Under the pieces are notes generated by a model. That model saw only the letters and a program-made list of their open reading frames with translations. It ran no database searches and was not told the DNA's origin. A DNA stretch of 40,662 nt from Opitutaceae bacterium. Lineage in GTDB: Bacteria > Verrucomicrobiota > Verrucomicrobiia > Opitutales > Opitutaceae. The position numbers and the translations under genes are program-made. Of the stretch, positions 1 through 7,711 are shown in pieces (within the stretch, counting starts at the first letter, position 1; each line of letters opens with the position of its first letter). The stretch is from NCBI GenBank assembly GCA_028281165.1, contig JANQKI010000237.1:1-40662 (forward strand). Direction: 5' to 3'.

Positions 1-1286
1 TTAAGGCCAGAAGAGACGATGAAGACATCCCCCGCCCTCGGGCCTAACATTATTTCTCGACCCTCGTAGATTGCACGATCCGTATTCGATATTTCGATAT
101 AAACAACGGCTCGTTTACCGGTTCGCAGAACAGAGGAAGCGGGAACCACTAGCGGAGCTTCAGTATCCTTATTTTGAATATAGCCCAGTTCTTCGGCAGG
201 AATAAGATCCATGCCGCAAACATCGCACTGACCAGGGCCATCCTTAACGATTTCCGGGTGCATAGGACTGATCCACTTGCCCGCAAACTCGGGAGCAAAA
301 ACATTACCCGCCTGAGCGATCCGCGAACGCGCGACAGCCTTGGCGAACATTCCAGGCTTTAGTTTTCCATCCGTATTGGAGACATTGACACGAATTGAAG
401 CGGTCCTGGTTGAGCGATCCAGTTCAGGCTCGATAAAGGCGATCTGCCCATGGAAGGTATCGCCTGGATACGCCTCCACTCCAAACTCCACGTTCTGACC
501 GAAGCGCAGCCAAGCGAGATCCGACTCGTAGGCATCAAGCTGCAGCCAGAGCACATCCAGGTCTACGATCTTAAACAAGGGCTGACCTGTCTGAAGGTAA
601 TCCCCCTCATTGATCTTCTTTTGGATAACGACACCGCTTATGGGAGCTTTAAGTTCAAATCGATCACTCGCCTTTCCCGTTTCCAGGATCGTTTCTATCT
701 GTTCGGGCAGCAAATCCCACAACCTCAGTTTCTCTCTAGCGGCATTTGTAGCCGAACTGTCAGGATTAAATCGATACGCGGCTAGCAGTTCGCTTTGAGC
801 GGCCAGCAATTCGGGACTGTAGACAAGCGCGAGGTGGTCCCCCTCTTTAACGCGTACACCGGTAAAATTGACGAACAACTCGTCGATGCGAGCTGGGAAG
901 CGAGCTGTTAGCGATCGGACTTTCGTCTCATCATAGTCCAGCTTTCCGACTAAGCGAATCTCGGCTTCAGGAAATCGTCGCTCCACGCGACTGGTCTGAA
1001 TGTCGGCTAAGGCTCGCGCGCTTTGGCTCATGCTAAGTTCGCGAGGACCCTCGCCCAATGAACCGGTTTCGACGGGAATAAGATCCATTCCACAAATCGG
1101 ACAGTCGCCAGGACCCGGTTGTTGAATCTGAGGATGCATCGAACAGGTCCAGGTTTCGGGAACACTCGAATGATCGTGGTTAGCATGCGGATCCACCGCC
1201 ACAGAAGGAGCCGTCCAACGACCCAGGAGAAAAACAATCAAAAGGAGAGCAATGCCTCCAAAAATTAAATACGTTTTTGAATTCAT
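1..1286 (-). CDS. cusB: CusB-like RND efflux periplasmic adaptor (partial, C-terminus off window)
   Basis: This would be the periplasmic adaptor of a heavy-metal RND tripartite pump (CusCBA/CzcCBA type), joining the inner-membrane RND pump to the TolC-like channel encoded just upstream. The first residues form one membrane anchor or signal segment (about 5-22). A heavy-metal-binding domain follows at 47-73 with CSMHPQ and CPICGMD motifs, then a barrel-sandwich/lipoyl and beta-barrel region (for example LKAPISGVV, then RTASIRVNV). A second heavy-metal-binding motif (SPMHPEI then CDVCGMDL) lies near residues 339-364, within the C-terminal half. About 428 residues are visible. The frame is still open at base 1: the TTA at 1-3 is out of frame, so the gene continues left. 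The ATG at 1286 gives a sensible membrane start but has no obvious ribosome site. The cusA-like pump gene is expected beyond the left edge (inference). Confidence 0.88.
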   Translation of the reverse strand, partial: MNSKTYLIFGGIALLLIVFLLGRWTAPSVAVDPHANHDHSSVPETWTCSMHPQIQQPGPGDCPICGMDLIPVETGSLGEGPRELSMSQSARALADIQTSRVERRFPEAEIRLVGKLDYDETKVRSLTARFPARIDELFVNFTGVRVKEGDHLALVYSPELLAAQSELLAAYRFNPDSSATNAAREKLRLWDLLPEQIETILETGKASDRFELKAPISGVVIQKKINEGDYLQTGQPLFKIVDLDVLWLQLDAYESDLAWLRFGQNVEFGVEAYPGDTFHGQIAFIEPELDRSTRTASIRVNVSNTDGKLKPGMFAKAVARSRIAQAGNVFAPEFAGKWISPMHPEIVKDGPGQCDVCGMDLIPAEELGYIQNKDTEAPLVVPASSVLRTGKRAVVYIEISNTDRAIYEGREIMLGPRAGDVFIVSSGL

Positions 1287-1407
1287 ACTAATTGAATTTG
1301 ATAACCACAGAATGCGCAAAAGTCACAAAAGACTTATGTTGACGCTAAAGAATAAATAAAATCAGATTTCATTTTGTGCCTTTTTGTGGTTCATTAAGAT
1401 TCTAATT

Positions 1408-2724
1408 TCAGTTGAGCCAAAGGCCCCCAGAAAGAGTGGCTAGTTTCCAGCGGGCGAGCCAGGCATCTGCTGCCGCCCGCCAGTATTCGGTTTGCAACGC
1501 CAATAAAGATCGATCGCTTTCGATGAGATCGAGAATGCTTGCTTTCCCTGACTGGTAGCTCGCTTCGGTAATCTCCTGAGCCTGGCGAGCCAAAGGAAGT
1601 AATTTCGTCTCGTATCTTTGAATACGAGCTTGGGCGTCCTCCAGTTTGGCAATCCAAGAACGCCCTTTACTGAGAAGCAGCAATTTCTGGTCTTGAATCT
1701 GGGCCGACACCGCTTCTTTCTCCAAAGAAGCCTGCAGCGAGACCGCATTATTTGCTTTTCCCCAAATGGGAAGCGACACGCCTACCATCATAGCCCAAGG
1801 ATCCTTGCCGCTACCGGTCAAAGTCGGATTAAGGGCATCATCCGTTCGTATGTAATTTAAACCTACCGTGAAATCAGGTTGCCGAGCGAGTTCAGCCAGG
1901 CGTTGACGCGCTTCGGAACTGGCTTCCAAGGAACGCAGCATTGCCAAGCGTGGGGATTGGCCACGAATCGTAGTGAGCCACAGATCGGCGTTGCTTTGCA
2001 AAGAAGCTGGAGCTGTCCAGTCCAACACAGGGATGCCTAGTGGTTCAGGTCGTCCCAGAGACCGTTCTAGTTCATAGCTGGCAGCGAGCCTCTCCGTCTC
2101 CAACTCTTGCTTACGATCATCGAAGCGTTCGATTTCAAGTTGAAGTCGCAGGAGATCGCTTAAATCCGACCCCGACTTCACGCGGTTTTCGACGACAGAT
2201 TCTAGACGTCTTAGCAGGACTAGATTCTCGTCATTCATGGCAATCGCCTTGTCCAAAAATCGAAGGTGCAGCATCTGCTCTGCTAGTTCATCCACCAGGT
2301 CTAGCTGCTGGCTTGCATAGGAATGCCAGAGCATTTCGGCATGAGCGCGAGCGACGTCTCGTTTTCGAGCCAGCTTTCCCAGCCAAGGCAACGGCTGTTG
2401 TAGCATGATGGCCTGCTCTTGAGGTCCGGTCCGTGTTTGGACAGACTCGACGAAGTGAGTGAGTTGAATCTTTGGATTAGGCAAGGAAGCAGCCGAAACG
2501 ATACTTTGCTTGGCCCCTGCGTAACGCTTGTCTGCAGCGAGAATGGAAGGATTGTTGGTCAATGCCTCCTGTATCAACGAGCCAACGACAGGTTTGCCGA
2601 TCAGATCTCGAGCAGCATCCTCCGGCTTCTCAGCCGAAAGATTTGAAAGGTACGCCAGGAGGACTGCTGATACCAGCAGTCCAGACGTAAAGGGCCTTTG
2701 ATTGATATGTCTGAATGTATTCAT
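1408..2724 (-). CDS. cusC: TolC/CusC-family outer membrane efflux protein
   Basis: 438-aa outer-membrane channel of the efflux pump, in the order expected for a metal-exporting cusCBA operon (channel, then adaptor 121 bp downstream). The N-terminus has a hydrophobic signal segment (about 14-30, GLLVSAVLLAYLSNLSA). Long amphipathic helices typical of the outer-membrane efflux family follow, in two repeats: LLRRLESVVENRVKSGSDLS in the first half and EITEASYQSGKASILDLIES in the second. The second carries the family's characteristic Y-x-x-G-x-x-S/x-L-D-L signature. There is no clear lipobox, so the protein is probably not a lipoprotein as E. coli CusC is. Metal specificity is inferred only from the adaptor's metal-binding domains. 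Confidence 0.9.
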   Translation of the reverse strand: MNTFRHINQRPFTSGLLVSAVLLAYLSNLSAEKPEDAARDLIGKPVVGSLIQEALTNNPSILAADKRYAGAKQSIVSAASLPNPKIQLTHFVESVQTRTGPQEQAIMLQQPLPWLGKLARKRDVARAHAEMLWHSYASQQLDLVDELAEQMLHLRFLDKAIAMNDENLVLLRRLESVVENRVKSGSDLSDLLRLQLEIERFDDRKQELETERLAASYELERSLGRPEPLGIPVLDWTAPASLQSNADLWLTTIRGQSPRLAMLRSLEASSEARQRLAELARQPDFTVGLNYIRTDDALNPTLTGSGKDPWAMMVGVSLPIWGKANNAVSLQASLEKEAVSAQIQDQKLLLLSKGRSWIAKLEDAQARIQRYETKLLPLARQAQEITEASYQSGKASILDLIESDRSLLALQTEYWRAAADAWLARWKLATLSGGLWLN

Positions 2725-2817
2725 TGATTCGATGCAATAAAGCGACAGCCGAAAGACAGATTTGCCTCAGCAAACCCAAGCAAAGAAACGGAACGCCCGA
2801 AAAGACCATTCCGGTTT

Positions 2818-2839
2818 AGTCGCTAACGAAAAAGCGACT
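2818..2839. repeat. Inverted repeat/hairpin between small Cys-rich gene and tolC
   Basis: Perfect 6-bp arms AGTCGC and GCGACT surround a 10-base loop. It sits just downstream of the Cys/His-rich gene and upstream of the TolC-like gene on the minus strand. No T-run follows on either strand, so it is better read as an mRNA processing or stability hairpin than as an intrinsic terminator. Confidence 0.4.
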
Positions 2840-2850
2840 TCTAGATCGAA

Positions 2851-3258
2851 TCAAAGGATGTAGACGCAATAAGCCTGAGCAACGGATCCACCAACCATCG
2901 AAAGGCTGACGCGCCTCAGAAGCTGAGTCGAATCGATGGCCAGTTTAGTTGGTGAAAAGTCAAGAGAAACGGGCAAAAGAGCTATGAGATAATCGCCAGG
3001 CTTTTGCAGGAAGTCGCCCAAATCGGAATGGGGAATCTTGGAGAGCTGATCTGCCTTGTGCAGGCACTCTCCATGGCTTTGCGAATCCTCGTTAGACGAG
3101 CTTTGCTCTGAAGAGCCGTGCTCACAGCAAGAATGGTCGGCAGCCATGGTCGTTTTGGCGCCTGTCGGCTGTGAAAAGTAGCCAAACGAAAGGCAGCAAC
3201 AAAGCGGACTCGCAATGGCTGCCACAAGTAGAAAGGCGACTGCTTTCGGGAGTTTCAC
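2851..3258 (-). CDS. Small secreted Cys/His-rich protein beside metal efflux genes
   Basis: 135-aa protein of no family I can name. The start is GTG at 3258, supported by an AGGA about eight bases upstream. Residues 1-25 are a signal-like hydrophobic segment ending in a CCC cluster (SPLCCCLSF). A Ser/Asp/Glu/His-rich region follows with DHSCCEHG and HGECLHK, giving several Cys and His residues within about 30 positions. The C-terminal part (about 85-135) is more hydrophobic and could be beta-rich. The mixed Cys/His clusters and the position at the head of the efflux genes suggest a periplasmic metal-binding or metal-sensing accessory protein (inference). The N-terminal Cys cluster could also be a non-canonical lipidation site. 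Confidence 0.6.
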   Translation of the reverse strand: MKLPKAVAFLLVAAIASPLCCCLSFGYFSQPTGAKTTMAADHSCCEHGSSEQSSSNEDSQSHGECLHKADQLSKIPHSDLGDFLQKPGDYLIALLPVSLDFSPTKLAIDSTQLLRRVSLSMVGGSVAQAYCVYIL

Positions 3259-3540
3259 TATAAAAAATCCTAGTTAAAGATTATCGGATGGGAAGTCAAA
3301 AGGCTCCAACAAGACTACGCGGAAATGCAGGAGGCGCATGCGATTAAAGCAACTAAAAGCAAGATGGGAACGCCTAGGGCTCGTTGCTCAGCACTGTGTG
3401 CAGCCTCTTTTCGAATAACAAAAATCTGAAAAAACTTGTGAAAACGAGCGAGATCTTTTTCGTATGCCCACTCTGAATCATTAGCCAGCAATGGCTAAGA
3501 TTTAGGGCCGCATCTCCCTTCTCCTCGCAACGCTTTATTT
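3259..3540. promoter_or_regulatory. Divergent intergenic region between efflux and antiporter operons
   Basis: This 282-bp interval separates the leftward metal-efflux genes from the rightward antiporter operon, so it should hold both promoters. Reading leftward, a weak TTGGAG and GATAAT pair 18 bases apart lies about 30-60 bases upstream of the GTG at 3258 (low confidence). A perfect 7-bp inverted repeat is at 3481-3498. No additional gene is seen. Confidence 0.4.
3481..3498. repeat. 7-bp inverted repeat upstream of mnhE
   Basis: Perfect arms TTAGCCA and TGGCTAA are separated by GCAA, 42 bases upstream of the mnhE start. It could be an operator or a 5'-UTR hairpin for the antiporter operon. 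No copy was noticed elsewhere in the window. Confidence 0.45.
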
Positions 3541-4035
3541 ATGTATCGCATCGCCATTTTCCTCATTCTTTTCGGAACGTGGATGGTTTTTTCCGGACTG
3601 TTTGACGCCTTTCATCTTACGCTTGGCATCATTTCCTGCCTCATTGTCACACTCATCTCCTCGAGCTTTTTCTTTGAGAATCGGGAAGCGGGAATCGGCC
3701 AGCGACTGCAGCAAATCCTTCGCATTCCTGGCTACTTGATATGGCTGCTGTACCAAATCGCCCTCTCCAACCTGCACATACTTAAATTGGCTCTAACACC
3801 GGGTGACCTGAAGGGAGTAGACCCTTCGCTAGTGCGAGTGAAAACGAAGCTGAAAACCGATTTTGGCAAATACGCCCTGGCCAATTCGATAACGCTTACT
3901 CCTGGAACCATCACCATCGAGCTGGACGATGACGAGCTCCTCATTCACTCGATCAGCGAACAGACCAAATCCGGCGTGTTGGATAACACTATGGAGAAAA
4001 AGGTCTCCAAAGTCTTTGAAGGAGGCCACTCTTAG
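3541..4035 (+). CDS. mnhE: Mrp-type Na+/H+ antiporter subunit E (MnhE/MrpE/MbhA-like)
   Basis: 164 aa, close to the usual length of about 158 for MrpE. Two N-terminal membrane segments (about 4-24 and 28-45) and a further hydrophobic stretch near 60-80 precede a soluble C-terminal domain. The family-typical stretch LANSITLTPGTITIELDD is present. The subunit is part of the membrane complex that exchanges Na+ (or another cation) for H+. It is the first gene of the operon, with the next ATG 3 bases after its stop. The start lacks a clear Shine-Dalgarno. In archaeal Mbh hydrogenases the equivalent subunit is MbhA. Confidence 0.9.
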   Translation: MYRIAIFLILFGTWMVFSGLFDAFHLTLGIISCLIVTLISSSFFFENREAGIGQRLQQILRIPGYLIWLLYQIALSNLHILKLALTPGDLKGVDPSLVRVKTKLKTDFGKYALANSITLTPGTITIELDDDELLIHSISEQTKSGVLDNTMEKKVSKVFEGGHS

Positions 4036-4038
4036 ACC

Positions 4039-4335
4039 ATGGAGCTGTTTTTCGAAAACGCCGGGATTGTCCTCATGGCCATGATGCTGCCTATGCTCTA
4101 CCGCATCGTTGTAGGCCCAACGGCTATCGATCGGATCGTGGCGGTTAACGTTATTGGAACGAAGACCACGGTCCTTCTCGTATTCATCGGCATGATCTTC
4201 GGTCGCGTAGAAATGTTTGTGGATTTCGCCCTCACCTACGCTCTCCTGAATTTCATCGGTTCGCTCGCGGCCGCTCGCTACTTGGATCGCGTCAACCCCA
4301 ACCAGCCCATTTCTACTATCGAAGCGGAAAAATAG
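4039..4335 (+). CDS. mnhF: Mrp-type antiporter subunit F (MnhF/MbhB-like)
   Basis: 98 aa with three predicted transmembrane segments. The subfamily motif RIVVGPTAIDRIVAVNVIGT lies in the first half, and VDFALTYALLNFIGSLAAARY in spirit matches the conserved last helix. It is a small membrane subunit of the cation/proton antiporter complex. The gene lies 3 bases after mnhE and 3 bases before mnhG, so translation of the three is probably coupled. The short acidic C-terminal tail (STIEAEK) is unremarkable. Confidence 0.9.
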   Translation: MELFFENAGIVLMAMMLPMLYRIVVGPTAIDRIVAVNVIGTKTTVLLVFIGMIFGRVEMFVDFALTYALLNFIGSLAAARYLDRVNPNQPISTIEAEK

Positions 4336-4338
4336 CCC

Positions 4339-4680
4339 ATGGTATTAAACATCATCTGCATCGTTTTGGTTTGCCTCGGCTTGTTCTTCTTTTTGGGAGG
4401 AGCCATTGGCATCATCCGCTTTCCCGACTTCTACACTCGCATGCATGCCGCCGGCAAGGGCGACACCATGTCCATCTTCCTCATTTTCGTTGGCGTCGCC
4501 ATTTATCAACTACAAGACTTCAGCCTGGCCAACGTTCTAGTGGCGGGAAAAATTCTCTTCATCACCGTCTTCATCATGATTACCAGTCCTACTAGCACCC
4601 ATGCTCTCATACGAGCCGGACTGGAAGAAGGGCAGAAAGTCTGGACGCGCAAAAACCGGAAGGGAGACGAGAGCGAATGA
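4339..4680 (+). CDS. mnhG: Mrp-type antiporter subunit G (MnhG/MbhC-like)
   Basis: 113 aa with three transmembrane segments. The diagnostic MnhG motif GIIRFPDFYTRMHAAGKGDT is present in full, followed by the hydrophobic segment ending in MITSPTSTHALIRAGL, also typical. It is a small structural subunit of the antiporter. Its stop overlaps the ATG of the next gene (ATGA at 4677-4680), which indicates translational coupling. The C-terminus adds a charged tail (TRKNRKGDESE). Confidence 0.92.
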   Translation: MVLNIICIVLVCLGLFFFLGGAIGIIRFPDFYTRMHAAGKGDTMSIFLIFVGVAIYQLQDFSLANVLVAGKILFITVFIMITSPTSTHALIRAGLEEGQKVWTRKNRKGDESE

Positions 4681-4922
4681 TCTGGGCCTTCGACCTCATA
4701 CTTCTGGTTTTCCTGGTCATCACAGCCATCATTTCTTTGCGGACCAAGGATCTGCTGAGCGCTAGCATGATCTTCGGCGTCTACAGCTTTCTCATGTGCT
4801 TGCTCTGGGCCGAGATGGAGGCAGTCGACGTAGCCTTTACCGAAGCCGCGGTGGGGGCAGGAGTGAGCGCGGTATTTCTCATTGCCACCGTTCTTCGAAC
4901 CTCAAGGAGATCATCGGATTGA
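4677..4922 (+). CDS. MbhD-like/DUF4040 antiporter subunit
   Basis: 81 aa with three predicted helices. The stretch from LRTKDLLSASMIFGVYSF to DVAFTEAAVGAGVSAV matches the small MbhD-like (DUF4040) membrane domain. In classical MrpA this unit is part of the long C-terminal extension; in archaeal membrane-bound hydrogenases it is a separate subunit (MbhD). Here it is a stand-alone gene overlapping mnhG by four bases and ending in TGA at 4920-4922, which overlaps the TTG start of the next gene. It probably carries the acidic residues of the lateral ion path (DVAFTEA), an inference from family knowledge. Confidence 0.85.
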   Translation: MIWAFDLILLVFLVITAIISLRTKDLLSASMIFGVYSFLMCLLWAEMEAVDVAFTEAAVGAGVSAVFLIATVLRTSRRSSD

Positions 4923-5677
4923 AAATTCTAGGACTCATCGCCGTCATCTTAACCGGAGGCCTGCTGCTTTCGGCAGTGCACGACTTTCCCGATTGGGGCG
5001 ACACGACGTCGCCTGCCAGTAGCTATCGTCTTTCCCAATATTACATAACCGAGACGATTCATGTAACGGCCGTACCCAACATGGTGACCGCGGTCTTGGC
5101 TGACTTTCGTGGATACGATACCATGTTCGAAACGGTGGTGATCTTTACCGCGGGCATTGCCATCATCGGCGTTCTTCGTCGATACGGACCTGGACCGAAA
5201 TTAGCCGCCCCCAAAGAGACTATCACCAAGGAGAAGCCGGACTTGATCATCACTACCACTTGTCGGCTGCTCATCCCCATCATTCAGATTTTCGCTCTCT
5301 ATGTCATAGCCCACGGACACCATAGCCCAGGAGGCGGCTTCCAGGGCGGCGTGATTTTCGGGGCTAGCTTTATCTTGCTCGCCTTGGCCAAGGATCTCCA
5401 AACCGCCCAAAAATGGGTGCCCGAAAAGCGAGTACTGAAACTGGCGGTCATTGGCATCTTCATCTACGCCGGATTCGGCTTGGTGGCCATGCTCTTCGGA
5501 AGCAATTTCCTGGATTACAGTGTTCTACACCCGATTATGCCGGCCACCGATTCGATCATGGCTCGATCTCATAGCATGCTCGGCGTGGAAATCGGCGTGG
5601 CCTTCACCGTGACGGCCATCATGTTCTCCATCTACTCGAACCTCGCCTCGCACGGCGATTTGAAGGAGGGTCTCTGA
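4919..5677 (+). CDS. mnhB: MbhE-MnhB fusion antiporter subunit (TTG start)
   Basis: 252 aa if it starts at the TTG at 4919. This start overlaps the previous stop (TTGA) and has AAGGAG at 4904-4909, nine bases upstream. The longer open frame from 4796 reads through MbhD in another frame and is rejected. Residues 1-90 resemble MbhE (a helix, then a loop with a YY pair and TAVPNMVTAVLADFRGYDTMFE). Residues about 110-250 are an MnhB domain with LYVIAHGHHSPGGGFQGGVI, the family hallmark. In many organisms these are two genes or part of MrpA, so this is a natural fusion. It is a core membrane subunit of the Na+/H+ antiporter. Confidence 0.87.
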   Translation: MKILGLIAVILTGGLLLSAVHDFPDWGDTTSPASSYRLSQYYITETIHVTAVPNMVTAVLADFRGYDTMFETVVIFTAGIAIIGVLRRYGPGPKLAAPKETITKEKPDLIITTTCRLLIPIIQIFALYVIAHGHHSPGGGFQGGVIFGASFILLALAKDLQTAQKWVPEKRVLKLAVIGIFIYAGFGLVAMLFGSNFLDYSVLHPIMPATDSIMARSHSMLGVEIGVAFTVTAIMFSIYSNLASHGDLKEGL

Positions 5678-6192
5678 TGCTCGAATCTCTGTCTCCAAGC
5701 TTTAACTACTGGATCTATATCATCATTATGATGATCGGGCTCTACGCTATGATCTCGAAGAACAACTTCGTGAAGAAGCTGATCGGCATGTCTATTTTCC
5801 AAACAGCCATCATCCTCTTCTACGTTTCGATCAGCGTAAAGGATGGATCCACCATTCCCATTCTCTACCACGACCAGATCCATGCTGGGCATGGGGAGCA
5901 TCACGAAGCCGGGCACGGCGATCATCACCAAGCATTGGATACGCATGCCGAAGACCGTCATGATTCCCATGCAGAACGTGGAGATGCTGTGGCAGGATCA
6001 CACTATCCGGATCTAATTATCCAGCCAGACGATTTCTCAAATCCCCTACCTCACGTTCTCATGCTAACAGCTATTGTGGTTGGAGTCAGTACCCTTGGAG
6101 TCGGTCTGGCCATAACGCAGAAGCTCTACGGAGAATTCGGCTCGATCGAAGAGAGCGAAATTCTGGATACGATTAAGTCTAGTAATGATTGA
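5677..6192 (+). CDS. mnhC: Mrp-type antiporter subunit C (MnhC, NuoK-like) with His-rich insertion
   Basis: 171 aa, against about 110 for usual MnhC. Three NuoK-like helices are at about 12-27, 35-52 and 124-148; the last includes LPHVLMLTAIVVGVSTLGVG, a family hallmark. Between helices two and three lies an insertion with twelve histidines at residues 65-109 (HGEHHEAGHGDHH and more), in place of a short loop. The start codon overlaps the stop of mnhB by one base, and the 3' end overlaps the next gene by eight bases. NuoK-like subunits line part of the ion path; the insertion should face one aqueous side and could bind metal ions (inference). Confidence 0.88.
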   Translation: MLESLSPSFNYWIYIIIMMIGLYAMISKNNFVKKLIGMSIFQTAIILFYVSISVKDGSTIPILYHDQIHAGHGEHHEAGHGDHHQALDTHAEDRHDSHAERGDAVAGSHYPDLIIQPDDFSNPLPHVLMLTAIVVGVSTLGVGLAITQKLYGEFGSIEESEILDTIKSSND

Positions 6193-7702
6193 TCAGGCTC
6201 CGGCTCTCATACTCCTTATCCCTTTCCTGGCTGCCATCATCGTAGCCCTGATGGGCTTTCGTTTCCGATCTCTCTGCTATCCGCTGGTCCTGCTTAGTAT
6301 GGCGGGTTCGGTCTGGGCCAGTATCGCCACGCTGCTCAGCGTCCTGGAAGGCGGGGTTATCCGCTACCACCTGGGAGGATGGGAACCGCCCTTCGGCATC
6401 GAGCTGCGCATCGATGGGCTCAACGCTCTCGTCGTCGTCGTCGTATCCAGTGTTTCCCTACTAGCAGCGATCTATTCGAGAAGAACCGTTCTGGCGGAAA
6501 ACGGGGATAAGATTTCTCAATTCTATTCGCTTTTTCTGCTGCTGGCGACCGGTCTGCTGGGCATGGTTCTAACGGGAGACGCCTTCAATCTTTACGTGCT
6601 TATCGAAATCGCGGCCCTCACCAGCTATGCCCTAATCGCCATGGGGCCCAAAAGAGCGACCCTGGCGGCCTACAAGTACGTCATCATGGGAACCATCGGC
6701 GCCTCGTTCTATCTTCTCGGCGTCGGCTACCTTTATATAAAGACGGGTTCGCTCAATATGGTGGATATCCAGGAGCAGCTGGTAGCGCGCGACTTGGCCG
6801 GCTCTCCCGCCATCATGGTTTCCTTCATTCTCATCACCGTTGGGGTCTGGATCAAGATGGCATTCTTCCCGCTGCACGCCTGGCTGCCCAATGCCTATTG
6901 CTTTTCGCCGACCACTTCGAGCTGCATTCTCGCCCCTCTGGTCACCAAGGTTATGGTCTACGTGATGGTCAGAATGATGCTGACCGTGTACGGCGCTGAA
7001 TACACTTTCGCTCACCTCGACTGGAGCCGAATCATTGTCTGGATGGCAGTAGTAGCGATTCTAGCGGGATCCATTTCCGCTCTCGGCCAAACCAATCTGC
7101 GCAAGATGCTGTCTTTCCTAATCATCGCGGAAGTCGGCTACATGGTAGGCGGCGTTTGGCTAGCCGAGGAAATGGGGATGGTAGGCTCCATTTACCATAT
7201 CATAAGCGACGCCTTCATGACGCTCTGCGTTTTCCTCTTCGCAGGTATCATCATTTCCAAGACAGGCAAGACTGATCTGAATGCCTTGGACGGCATGTTC
7301 AAGAAAATGCCTCTCACCATGACTGGCTTTCTGGCCGGGGCCTTTTCGCTTATTGGAATTCCTCCTACAGCCGGGTTCTTCAGCAAGTGGTATTTAATTC
7401 AGGGCGGCATTAATTCCGGTCGCTGGGAATACGTGGTGGCATTGCTTATTTCCAGTTTGATCAACGCAGTCCTTTTCTTCCGCATCATCGAGATCGCCCA
7501 CTTCGGGGTAAAGCCAGCGGAAGGGCACAGCCACCACCATTCCGACGGACACGACAAGATCTCCGAGGCTCCGCTATCCCAGCTGATTCCTCTTCTAGGT
7601 ACTGGCGCTCTGCTTCTTATCATAGGACTCTATAACAAGGACATCGTCGCTGTCATCTCCGACTTTCTAAGCAGCTCAAATCTAGGGGGCGGTATTCGCT
7701 AA
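6185..7702 (+). CDS. mnhD: Mrp-type antiporter subunit D, copy 1 (MnhD/MbhH-like)
   Basis: 505 aa polytopic protein of the NuoL/M/N antiporter-like family with about 14 helices. Key residues are present: TM5 Glu141 (in LYVLIEIAAL), TM7 Lys224 seven residues before the HAWLP motif, TM8 Lys255 (PLVTKVMVY) and the TM12 Lys in GFFSKWYL. It should be a proton or cation channel of the complex. A cytoplasmic or periplasmic loop near 448-456 reads HSHHHSDGH, a second His-rich segment in this operon. It overlaps mnhC by eight bases and is followed nine bases later by a second D-like gene. Confidence 0.92.
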   Translation: MIDQAPALILLIPFLAAIIVALMGFRFRSLCYPLVLLSMAGSVWASIATLLSVLEGGVIRYHLGGWEPPFGIELRIDGLNALVVVVVSSVSLLAAIYSRRTVLAENGDKISQFYSLFLLLATGLLGMVLTGDAFNLYVLIEIAALTSYALIAMGPKRATLAAYKYVIMGTIGASFYLLGVGYLYIKTGSLNMVDIQEQLVARDLAGSPAIMVSFILITVGVWIKMAFFPLHAWLPNAYCFSPTTSSCILAPLVTKVMVYVMVRMMLTVYGAEYTFAHLDWSRIIVWMAVVAILAGSISALGQTNLRKMLSFLIIAEVGYMVGGVWLAEEMGMVGSIYHIISDAFMTLCVFLFAGIIISKTGKTDLNALDGMFKKMPLTMTGFLAGAFSLIGIPPTAGFFSKWYLIQGGINSGRWEYVVALLISSLINAVLFFRIIEIAHFGVKPAEGHSHHHSDGHDKISEAPLSQLIPLLGTGALLLIIGLYNKDIVAVISDFLSSSNLGGGIR

Positions 7703-7711
7703 GCCACGACA

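Noticed and set aside
1..3. TTA at the window start as the adaptor's stop codon
   Set aside because: It is out of frame with the adaptor; the reading frame continues past the left edge.
4796..4918. N-terminal extension of the MnhB-like frame
   Set aside because: It reads the MbhD gene in another frame and yields non-conserved residues; the TTG at 4919 has a good ribosome site.
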